Assembly (NCBI RefSeq): GCF_028776105.2 | Contig: NZ_CP145606.1 | Location: forward strand, 62,001-126,000 | Direction of reading: 5' to 3' | DNA length: 64,000 nucleotides | Origin: Neisseria leonii | GTDB taxonomy: Bacteria > Pseudomonadota > Gammaproteobacteria > Burkholderiales > Neisseriaceae | Shown here: one piece after another, positions 17,722-24,706 of the stretch | Position numbering within the stretch: the first letter of the stretch is position 1 | How the letters are laid out: the number at the start of each line of letters is the position of its first letter | Program-made: the position numbers and the translations under genes | The notes under the pieces: generated by a model | Database searches by the model: none | Seen by the model: the letters and a program-made list of their open reading frames with translations, nothing else | What the model was told of the DNA's origin: nothing

Positions 17722-18690
17722 ATGTCTCGTAAATCCCGTAATTACGCTCAAGCCTTGGATGCTGTGGTGTTCCGCTGTCATGATTGTCGGCGGAACTTTG
17801 AGCGCGTGCCTGATCGGGTGGTGGACGAGCCAGAGCGGCCGCACCATCCGTATCGTTATTTCGCAGCCTGTCCGGACTGCGGGGAAGAGGTGGAGCAGGC
17901 GCAGTATCAGGTGAATCTGATTAAGGCTTGGTGCAATGCCAGCGGGCCGAAGACGGCCGAGGGGAAGGCGGCGGCGGCGAAGAATCTGGACGGACATCCG
18001 ACGGCGGAAGAGGCGCGGCGGACGCGGTTTAATGCCATGAAGCATGGGCTGAATGCGCGGGTGGCGACTTATTTTCCGGCGAAGCCGGACGGTTATGCGG
18101 CTTGCCAGACCTGTGATATTGACCGCTTTTTCTGCGCATCCCAGCCCGCCTGCCAAAAGCAGACGCAGCTGTTTATGCAGCACCATGCGGCATTTGAGCA
18201 GCGTGATCCGAAGCATTTGATCCCGATTTATGCGGATATGCAGGCGGCGATCACGGCCATTATGCAGCAGATTTTGCAGACGATTTTGCGCGACGGGGTC
18301 AGCCTGCGCACGCCGGCGTGGGCGGTGGATAAAGATGGCGGGGTGGTGATCGCCGAATATGACGATTTGGCGACGGGGCAGCGGCGGACGATTTACGAAG
18401 TCAAGGCGCACCCGCTGTTGCGCTCTTTGCAGGACTTTTTATCGAAAAACGGGATGTCTTTGGCCGATATGGGCATGACGCCGCGCGTGATCGAGCAGGA
18501 AGAGGCGGCCTTGGGCAAATTGGCGCAGGACGGCGAAGCGCAGCAGTCGCTGATGGAATATTCGCAGCGGCAGGCGGCGGCTTTGGAGAATTTGGCGGAT
18601 TTGGCCAGACGGGCGAATGCGAAAAAGCAGCAGGATCCGGTTTTACTGGAATACAAGCGACAGAATGGAGACGGTGATGAGCACGAATAA
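17722..18690 (+). CDS. Putative phage terminase small subunit
   Basis: 322 aa. The N-terminus holds zinc-ribbon-like pairs (CHDC near residue 18, CPDC near 50). Next come the phrases SGPKTAEGKAAAAKNLDGH and RTRFNAMKHGLNARV, seen in proteins encoded just before phage large terminases. The C-terminal part (LLRSLQDFLSKNGMSLADMG) resembles the DNA-recognition end of P27-type small subunits. Position, first gene of the late operon and upstream of the large terminase, supports the call. It is longer than most small terminases, and no enzyme motif is seen. Confidence 0.6.
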   Translation: MSRKSRNYAQALDAVVFRCHDCRRNFERVPDRVVDEPERPHHPYRYFAACPDCGEEVEQAQYQVNLIKAWCNASGPKTAEGKAAAAKNLDGHPTAEEARRTRFNAMKHGLNARVATYFPAKPDGYAACQTCDIDRFFCASQPACQKQTQLFMQHHAAFEQRDPKHLIPIYADMQAAITAIMQQILQTILRDGVSLRTPAWAVDKDGGVVIAEYDDLATGQRRTIYEVKAHPLLRSLQDFLSKNGMSLADMGMTPRVIEQEEAALGKLAQDGEAQQSLMEYSQRQAAALENLADLARRANAKKQQDPVLLEYKRQNGDGDEHE

Positions 18691-18838
18691 TGTGGAGCAT
18701 ATACGGCGTTGGTTGGCGGAGGCGGGCGAACGCAAAGAGCGGGCGCGGCAAGACGGCGATTATGCCGCGTTTCAAACGGCGGAAACGGACGAGAAAAATT
18801 ATCGTGAGATGTTGGAAAAGTGGGAGGAACAATCATGA
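18677..18838 (+). CDS. Small charged phage protein, 53 aa
   Basis: MSTNNVEHIRRWLAEAGERK, highly charged and probably a single helix or coiled coil. The start follows GGAGACGGTG and overlaps the end of the previous gene; the stop overlaps the next ATG (ATGA). No family is recognised. Confidence 0.55.
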   Translation: MSTNNVEHIRRWLAEAGERKERARQDGDYAAFQTAETDEKNYREMLEKWEEQS

Positions 18839-18993
18839 AAGAATGTTTACTGCCCATGCTGTTTCTCAGCTCAAAGATTGCGTTTGCCATATTGGCCTAT
18901 TTCGCCGTGGCAAACAATATACGCTATCAAGGCTGGTTTGTGTTTTTGGCCGTGTTCTACGCTTTGTTTGCTACTTTAAAGATTCGGGGTTAA
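18835..18993 (+). CDS. Small two-helix membrane protein, 52 aa
   Basis: MKECLLPMLFLSSKIAFAIL then a short polar loop and GWFVFLAVFYALFATL: two membrane helices. The start overlaps the upstream stop as ATGA, after a GTGGGAGGAACAATC ribosome site. Unknown role; it could be a holin-like or superinfection protein, but nothing specific shows this. Confidence 0.55.
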   Translation: MKECLLPMLFLSSKIAFAILAYFAVANNIRYQGWFVFLAVFYALFATLKIRG

Positions 18994-18999
18994 ACCGTG

Positions 19000-19161
19000 A
19001 TGCCGTCTGAATATTGTTCAGGCTGCGGCGTGGCGCTGACTGTGGAAGAGCAACTGTATTTTTTGGATGTGTGCCGTCTGTGCGAATGCACGATGTGGCT
19101 TGGTGACTCTTGGAAAGAGTGGTTGGACGATGTCGACAGCGGCACAGCGGATCAAAATTAA
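19000..19161 (+). CDS. Small zinc-ribbon-like protein, 53 aa, start codon inside an AT-DUS
   Basis: The product MPSEYCSGCGVALTVEEQLY has CSGC and CRLCEC pairs that could hold one zinc ion. Its first 12 bases are ATGCCGTCTGAA, the meningococcal AT-DUS dialect, rare in this window. It overlaps the terminase start at 19130. A GTG at 18997 in frame is an alternative start. Small Cys-rich genes are common next to terminases; the function is unknown. Confidence 0.5.
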   Translation: MPSEYCSGCGVALTVEEQLYFLDVCRLCECTMWLGDSWKEWLDDVDSGTADQN

Positions 19162-20776
19162 GCACCGCGCCGAAGCGGAAATCATGCGCTATGCCAAGGC
19201 CGACCCGGAAACGGGAGTAAAGCCGCACGCGCTGTGGCACAAACACGTCCACAACGTCGACCTTGATCCGATGCAGTGCCTGAAAATGCAGGAAATGGAC
19301 GACCATACGAATACGGTGGACTTTTCCTGCCGCCGTACCGGCAAAACGGCAGTGAAAGAGATGTACTGCCTGGAATATCTGGCCACCCATCCGTACCAGG
19401 AAGAGGGTATTGTCGCGCCGCGTTTGCAGCAGAGCCAAACCAATCTGATGTACCACTTGGACGCCATCCGCCGCTCGCCGATTCTGACGGGTTACATTGC
19501 CCATAAAAACGGCCGCCGCCAGATGGCCGATCTGCGCTACCAGTTTGACAACGGCAGTAAGGCCGTCTGCTACGGGATTATGAGCCAGATTGACGGCGAC
19601 GGCTTGAGCATCGGCTCGCTGGAAGAAATCGACGATATGCCGGCCGACCGCCTGTTTTCGCGTTTTTTGCCGATGCTGGGTTCGGCGCGGCGGCTGGGGG
19701 TGGATGCGGGTGTAAAGTTTGATCCGCAAATCCGCATTACCGGCGTTTACAAGGGCGCGGATGTGCTGTCCGAACTGATCAACACCGGTGGCTACCATAT
19801 TCTGCCGCCTGTTGATGTCTATCTCGGTGTGGAGCTGGGCATCCTAAACCAAGCCTTTATTGATGAAATGAAGGCGCAGCTGCCTGAAGCCGAATATTTA
19901 CGCCAGTTTTTGTGCATGAACGTGGCGGCACAGAACTGGATTTGGGAAAAATATATCCGCCGCGCGATGGCAGTCGGTTTGCAGTCCGGGCTTCAGGCAG
20001 CCTGCCCGATGCCGGGCATGCGCTATAAAAAGCGCGGGTTGTTGAGTTTCGGTTATGACCATTCGGGCCACGGCGAATCGGCGCACGCCTCGAAATCGGC
20101 GCTGGTGGTGTGCGAACAGATCGGCAATTTTGCCACTTTTCCGTTTGTCAAAACTTGGCCGGCGGGAACGGATGATGCGGTGGTGCAGCGCGATTTGTTA
20201 GGCTTTTGGGATTATTTCCGCCCCGATTACGCCATGGGCGATGCCTACGGCTTGGGCATGCTGACCGGCCTGAACGACCAGCTTTATGCGCGCGGCTTAA
20301 CCGATATTGACCGCCGCGCCATCGGTGACGGCCAGTCGACGGCATCGACTTGGCAGCAGTGGCCGTTTGCGCCGATCCGCTTCGAGGGCATGGTCAAACA
20401 CAATATGGCCAGCCTGCTGCGGCAGGCGTTTCACAACAATCAGGCAGCGATCCCGTTTATTGATGACGGCTCGGATGCGCTCAAAACCAAAAACGATGCC
20501 AACACGAGCTGGGGGCCGAGCGTGCTGGATGTGGTGCAGGCCGAAAGCTCCGACTTCGCGGCCTTTATCCGCCAATTGGGCAATATCAAAGCCACACCGG
20601 CGCAAGGGGCATCGTATAACAGTTACAAAATGGCCAATCCGAAGCTGGGCGACGATATGTTTGATGCGGCCTGTGCCGCCGTGATGGCCTTGCTGACGGC
20701 CGGTGCGAATACCTTTGTGCCGAGCGTGATTCAGACCCGCGCGGTGCGGCAGGAAGATTTATTGGGGATACGCTGA
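19130..20776 (+). CDS. Phage terminase large subunit (Mu gp28-like)
   Basis: 548 aa from MSTAAQRIKIKHRAEAE. An ATPase Walker A-like CRRTGKTA (around residues 67-74) and an acidic SLEEIDDM segment (around 162-169, Walker B position) come first. A C-terminal RNase H-fold nuclease region starts at FGYDHSGHGES, where the first Asp would be a metal ligand. The enzyme cuts and pumps DNA into proheads. The frame opens 63 bases earlier, but that part overlaps the zinc-ribbon gene and is not terminase-like. Confidence 0.85.
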   Translation: MSTAAQRIKIKHRAEAEIMRYAKADPETGVKPHALWHKHVHNVDLDPMQCLKMQEMDDHTNTVDFSCRRTGKTAVKEMYCLEYLATHPYQEEGIVAPRLQQSQTNLMYHLDAIRRSPILTGYIAHKNGRRQMADLRYQFDNGSKAVCYGIMSQIDGDGLSIGSLEEIDDMPADRLFSRFLPMLGSARRLGVDAGVKFDPQIRITGVYKGADVLSELINTGGYHILPPVDVYLGVELGILNQAFIDEMKAQLPEAEYLRQFLCMNVAAQNWIWEKYIRRAMAVGLQSGLQAACPMPGMRYKKRGLLSFGYDHSGHGESAHASKSALVVCEQIGNFATFPFVKTWPAGTDDAVVQRDLLGFWDYFRPDYAMGDAYGLGMLTGLNDQLYARGLTDIDRRAIGDGQSTASTWQQWPFAPIRFEGMVKHNMASLLRQAFHNNQAAIPFIDDGSDALKTKNDANTSWGPSVLDVVQAESSDFAAFIRQLGNIKATPAQGASYNSYKMANPKLGDDMFDAACAAVMALLTAGANTFVPSVIQTRAVRQEDLLGIR

Positions 20777-21003
20777 TGGAAGAGTTAAGCGAAGCGGAAC
20801 AAGCCCGTGCGGCGGAAATGAAACGGCAATGGATTGAAGCCTTCGGCGATGACGAATTTATCCGAAAATGTTACCACGCCGGCTTGATTCGCGGCTGGCG
20901 TGATGTGAAGAGTGTCCGTCCGGCCGATGCCGAAACCTTAAAGATTGTGGCCGATACCGAAGCGCATATTGCCTACGGCCTGCCACGGAAAGGATCAACA
21001 TGA
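20776..21003 (+). CDS. Hypothetical phage protein, 75 aa
   Basis: MEELSEAEQARAAEMKRQWI..., a mostly helical charged protein. It starts on the last base of the terminase stop and its own stop overlaps the portal ATG, so it is tightly coupled to both. No motif beyond helix propensity; possibly a packaging accessory. Confidence 0.6.
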   Translation: MEELSEAEQARAAEMKRQWIEAFGDDEFIRKCYHAGLIRGWRDVKSVRPADAETLKIVADTEAHIAYGLPRKGST

Positions 21004-22319
21004 AACTGTTTAGCCGCCTGTTCCGCCGCCAAACCGCTGCATTGCCCCGGCCGGAAAACGGCTCGGAAATCGGTATGCGCACCACGCCGGAGCGCGCGTC
21101 GCGGCTGGAATACGCCGTCGGCACGGTGGATTACGACTACCGCGCAGTGGTAGCCGATATCCGCCGCATGGACAAGGAAGACGGCCGGGTGAAACGCATC
21201 CACAACCGCATTGCCCGCGACGTAACCCGTGGCGGGCTGGTGCTGTTGCAGGCGGCGGAAAACCCCCGTATCCGCAGCGAGTGGGCCGCATTTGCCGCCC
21301 GCGTGCAATTGGACAATGCGCAAAAACTGAAATCCGATGCGCGCGGCCTGATTATGGAGGGCAATCTGCCGCTGCAATGGGTGTTGGACGAAGCGGGGCA
21401 GGTGGCCGGCGGCATACGCATGCCGTCTGAAACCATCCGCCCGAATGTACTGCCCAACGGCCGCTTTGCCGATGTTCAGACGGCCTATGCCCAGCACGAT
21501 TTGCGCACGGGGCAGGATATTGCCGTGTTTTCGCTTTGGCAGCTGACCTTGGCGCGGATGGATGCCGATAATTACGACGATTTATCCAGTCTCGGCCGCC
21601 CGTTTCTCGACGCCAGCCGCGAGATTTGGCGCAAACTGCGCATGACCGATACCGACTTGGTGATCCGCCGCCACCACCGCAGCCCGATGCGGCTGGCGCA
21701 TGTGCTGGAAAACGCCACTGCCGAAGACATGGCGCAATACCGCGAAAACGTCGAAGCCAATAAAGACCTGATCACCACCGATTTTTACCTCAACAAAAAA
21801 GGCGGTGTTGCCGCCATTCAGGGCGATGCCACCATGGGCGAAATCGGCGATGTGGTCTATCTGCTGGACAGCTTTTTCGCCGGCAGCCCGCTGCCCAAAG
21901 GCCTGATGGGCTACACCGACGGCATGGCGCGCGATATTTTGGAAGATTTGAAACGCGATTATTACGACGAAGTCGACCAATTGCAGGACGTGCTCGCTTG
22001 GGTCTACACCCAAGGTTTCAGGCTGCATTTGCTGCTTCAAGGCATCAATCCCACAGGCTTTCAGGTAGCTTTTGCCGAACGGCGCACCGAAACCTTAAGC
22101 CAAACCACCGACCGCGCCCTGAAACTGCAAGCCTTGGGTATGCCGCAGTCGATGATTTGGGAAGAAATGGGCTACAACGCCGCCGATGTCGAGCAGCGCC
22201 GCGAAGACGACGCCAAGCTCTACGACCCTTATCCGCAGCAGGCAGACGGCCATAAAATCAGCATCACCCCCGGCAATGCGCCCAAAGGCGAGAGCATGAC
22301 GAGTGTGGGCAGCCGATGA
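21000..22319 (+). CDS. Phage portal protein (Mu gp29-like, DUF935)
   Basis: 439 aa. DYDYRAVVADIRRMDKEDGR, QRREDDAKLYDPY and the acidic-basic alternation are typical of the DUF935 portal family. Twelve copies would form the DNA gate of the head. It lies in the canonical slot between the terminase and the MuF-type head protein, overlapping both by 4 bases. Confidence 0.82.
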   Translation: MKLFSRLFRRQTAALPRPENGSEIGMRTTPERASRLEYAVGTVDYDYRAVVADIRRMDKEDGRVKRIHNRIARDVTRGGLVLLQAAENPRIRSEWAAFAARVQLDNAQKLKSDARGLIMEGNLPLQWVLDEAGQVAGGIRMPSETIRPNVLPNGRFADVQTAYAQHDLRTGQDIAVFSLWQLTLARMDADNYDDLSSLGRPFLDASREIWRKLRMTDTDLVIRRHHRSPMRLAHVLENATAEDMAQYRENVEANKDLITTDFYLNKKGGVAAIQGDATMGEIGDVVYLLDSFFAGSPLPKGLMGYTDGMARDILEDLKRDYYDEVDQLQDVLAWVYTQGFRLHLLLQGINPTGFQVAFAERRTETLSQTTDRALKLQALGMPQSMIWEEMGYNAADVEQRREDDAKLYDPYPQQADGHKISITPGNAPKGESMTSVGSR

Positions 22320-23581
22320 ATAAGGCCGACAAAATCCGCCGCGCCACCTTGGCGGCCATTGCCCAGCGCAATGTCTATGTGAACCGCAGCGCAGAAGAAG
22401 CGGCCGAACTGTACCGCCGCGCCGCCGAGCAGATCGCCGGCCAAATCCGCGGCGATGACGGCCGTCATGTCGAGTTGTCCGAGCTGCATCATCTGCTGGC
22501 CGTGATGCACGCCAATTTGCAGCGGCTGGCCAAGCAGCGCGACCACGAGCTCAATCAGGATTTGCATACGCTGGCGCTGCTGGCCGGGATGCCGTTTGGC
22601 GGTGTGCTGGATGCGGCGGTGCGGCAGCAGACGGCGCAGGCAGCGGCAGATTTTGTCCGAAATTTTGTCCACGCCGACGGCCTGCAGCTGTCCGACCGCT
22701 TATGGCGGCTTGACCGCCACGCCGCCGAAACCTTGGGCAACCACCTGAAAGCCGCGATTGTGCAGGGCAACGATGCCTATCATGCGGTGTTGGCCGGTAT
22801 GGGCAGCGGCGACGGCGTGCCGCCGCATATCGCCAAAGCCTACGATGCCGCCCGTGCCGGTGCATTGCGCCAAAGCATCCGCGACATATTGACCGGCTCG
22901 CCCGATCCCGCCACCAAAGGCGGCGTGCTGTATCAGGCCGAGCGGCTGTTCCGCACCGAACTGATCCGCGCCCACGGCGAAGCCTATATGGGCATGGCAT
23001 TTCAGACGGCCGGTGTGGTCGGCGTGCGCTTTATGCTTTCGCCGCGCCACCCGAAACCCGACATCTGCGACACCCACGCCAGCGCCGACCTGTACGGCTT
23101 GGGTGCAGGCGTTTATCCCGACCGCGCCAGCTGTCCGTGGCCGGCGCACCCGAACACGTTTAGCTATGTGGTGGCGGTGTTTGATGATGAGCGCCGCAGC
23201 CCCAATCCTAGCATCCCGCAGAAGCCCGCCGATATGCCGGATACGGTGTGGGCGATCCGAAACAAGGTATGGAGCACAGAATTTAAGCGGAAAGCCGAGG
23301 ATTTGTATTACAATTTCAGCCAAAGCGGCATTGAGCTGTCGGATCATGCGGTAGGCAGGTTGCTGGATCCGAAACGGACACAACGCTACAATCGAATTGA
23401 TGTGGAGCAGGTCAAACAGATTATTCTGCACACCCCACCCAATTTCACCCAGCCGGACGGCAGGGCGGTTATTTTTGATGCCGGTTTGCAGCTTGCCATC
23501 GTCATCTCGGAAAACGACAGCAGCATCGTTACGGTGGTTAGAAGAAAATACGCAGGAAAAACATGGAAAAGAAACAGCTGA
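22316..23581 (+). CDS. MuF head-morphogenesis protein with C-terminal BECR/RNase-like toxin domain
   Basis: 421 aa. Residues ~1-290 are the Mu gpF/gp30 type, with RTELIRAHGEAYMGMAFQ and the closing CDTHASADLYGLGAGVYP...HP element. An extra domain (~310-421) follows: ELSDHAVGRLLDPKR, then IDVEQVKQIIL, a short beta-rich stretch, and SSIVTVVRRKYAG. The His-Arg helix followed by beta strands ending in IVTV resembles DUF4258/BECR nucleases at the tips of polymorphic toxins. MuF-toxin fusions of this kind are known from temperate phages, and the overlapping next gene encodes a small acidic protein suited to immunity. The toxin call is by pattern only. Confidence 0.72.
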   Translation: MNKADKIRRATLAAIAQRNVYVNRSAEEAAELYRRAAEQIAGQIRGDDGRHVELSELHHLLAVMHANLQRLAKQRDHELNQDLHTLALLAGMPFGGVLDAAVRQQTAQAAADFVRNFVHADGLQLSDRLWRLDRHAAETLGNHLKAAIVQGNDAYHAVLAGMGSGDGVPPHIAKAYDAARAGALRQSIRDILTGSPDPATKGGVLYQAERLFRTELIRAHGEAYMGMAFQTAGVVGVRFMLSPRHPKPDICDTHASADLYGLGAGVYPDRASCPWPAHPNTFSYVVAVFDDERRSPNPSIPQKPADMPDTVWAIRNKVWSTEFKRKAEDLYYNFSQSGIELSDHAVGRLLDPKRTQRYNRIDVEQVKQIILHTPPNFTQPDGRAVIFDAGLQLAIVISENDSSIVTVVRRKYAGKTWKRNS

Positions 23582-23922
23582 CCCACTTTTTGGACACAGT
23601 CCGCCGCCTGATTGACGGCGAAGATCCTAAGCAACTGATTGCAGCCATGCCGTCCGATATTTCGGCGGCAAATCACGATCAGGGCTTTTATGGGGACGAT
23701 GATTGGTGTTTGGCTGTCCTGCTGTTGGATGACTGGCGTTTTGAATATTACGAACGTTTTGCCGAAGAATCTCCCAAATTGGCCGATATGGTGCATGATT
23801 GGGCCGAGCTGCTGGACGAAGCAGAAGACCATATGCCCCCGCATGAAAAAGCGCGTTTTTTAGATAAACTCAAAGCTGCTTGGGAAGATGCCGACCGGTT
23901 GCGTGCGGCTTCGGCTGTTTAG
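23563..23922 (+). CDS. Small acidic protein, putative immunity partner of the MuF toxin domain
   Basis: 119 aa, MEKKQLTHFLDTVRRLIDGE, very rich in Asp and Glu (for example YGDDDWCLAVLLLDDW). The start lies inside the end of the MuF gene (19-base overlap) after AGGAAAAAC, forcing co-expression. Small acidic products directly after a toxin-tipped gene are usually immunity proteins that neutralise basic nucleases. No named family is recognised. An inverted DUS-type hairpin follows the gene. Confidence 0.6.
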   Translation: MEKKQLTHFLDTVRRLIDGEDPKQLIAAMPSDISAANHDQGFYGDDDWCLAVLLLDDWRFEYYERFAEESPKLADMVHDWAELLDEAEDHMPPHEKARFLDKLKAAWEDADRLRAASAV

Positions 23923-23937
23923 GTGCTGAAAAACAAT

Positions 23938-23979
23938 AGGCCGTCTGAAATTCATTCAGGCGGCTTTTCTGTTTATAAT
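23938..23979 (+). promoter_or_regulatory. Terminator-promoter module upstream of the lipoprotein cargo gene
   Basis: GCCGTCTGAA pairs with TTCAGGCGGC (23940-23964, one G-U) as a terminator. TATAAT (23974-23979) and ACTTCGCCTTTCCGA then follow. Near-identical modules occur at 32463-32525 and, partly, at 32168-32230. Confidence 0.65.
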
Positions 23980-24014
23980 AACTTCGCCTTTCCGACCACA
24001 GGGAGACTGCTACC

Positions 24015-24575
24015 ATGTTGAAATATATCCGTATTCTGCCGCTGCTGTTCGCCATTACCGCCTGTTCAGACGAACCGTCTCCAGCGGAACCTGTTCCCCC
24101 GTCCAAGCCGCCGGTACAGACCCACCGTACTTTCACGGAATACCGTTTTGTCATTAATAAAATCGATCCTGTCGTGGCGTTGGCCGGATTGAATATCGGC
24201 AAACCCGGTCATGACAAAAGCAACGACGGCCTGCCGCGAACACGTTGGGAAGTAAAAGGTACTCCGGCAAAAGAATTGGAAGCCATCGGCAAGCATCCGA
24301 AGGATGTTGATGTGTTAAGCGGGCAATGTATCGAATATAACGCAGACGGCAACAGTATCGGCTGGCCGGAAAACGGCGGATGTGCCAACGTGTTTAAAGG
24401 ATTATTGACCAACATTGTCGACAAGCCGGATGAGGCTTTCGCCGATATGGTCAAACACGCCCGCCTGCAACCGCATGTCAAAGTCGAAGTGGCACAGGCG
24501 GTTATCGAAGACCCGAATCTGTCCCTTACGCTTGATCATGACGGTTTTTTCTTTTTAAGAAAGAAAAAACGCTGA
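24015..24575 (+). CDS. Prophage-encoded lipoprotein (cargo), 186 aa
   Basis: Signal sequence MLKYIRILPLLFAITAC with lipobox ITAC, then a Pro-rich linker (EPSPAEPVPPSKPPVQ) and a soluble domain with one further pair of cysteines (GQC, GGC). It should be an exported lipid-anchored protein. It has its own promoter-like TATAAT and terminator, separate from the late operon it interrupts, so it is likely expressed in the lysogen. Phage lipoproteins often block superinfection at the envelope, but no homology to known ones is recognised. Confidence 0.72.
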   Translation: MLKYIRILPLLFAITACSDEPSPAEPVPPSKPPVQTHRTFTEYRFVINKIDPVVALAGLNIGKPGHDKSNDGLPRTRWEVKGTPAKELEAIGKHPKDVDVLSGQCIEYNADGNSIGWPENGGCANVFKGLLTNIVDKPDEAFADMVKHARLQPHVKVEVAQAVIEDPNLSLTLDHDGFFFLRKKKR

Positions 24576-24593
24576 TTTAAACAAATAATTGTT

Positions 24594-24635
24594 AAAAAGC
24601 AGCCTGAAACTTCACTGTTTCAGGCTGCTTTTTTT
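24594..24635 (+). terminator. Terminator after the lipoprotein gene
   Basis: AAAAAGCAGCCTGAAAC pairs with GTTTCAGGCTGCTTTTT around a 6-nt loop, then T's. A similar CAGCCTGAA hairpin ends the second cargo block at 33450. Confidence 0.85.
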
Positions 24636-24655
24636 CTCAAAAATCCCCCTGTTTT
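24635..24655 (+). repeat. 21-bp repeat flanking cargo, copy 1
   Basis: TCT followed by CAAAAATCCCCCTGTTTT is identical to 33484-33504. Both copies follow a cargo terminator and precede the restart of late genes (capsid here, tail chaperone there). Could be a phage promoter element or a cassette border. Confidence 0.7.
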
Positions 24656-24706
24656 GCACGCTCCGCCTGCCTTAATCTGCTGTCATTACCCATTGCGGAT
24701 TGAGAT

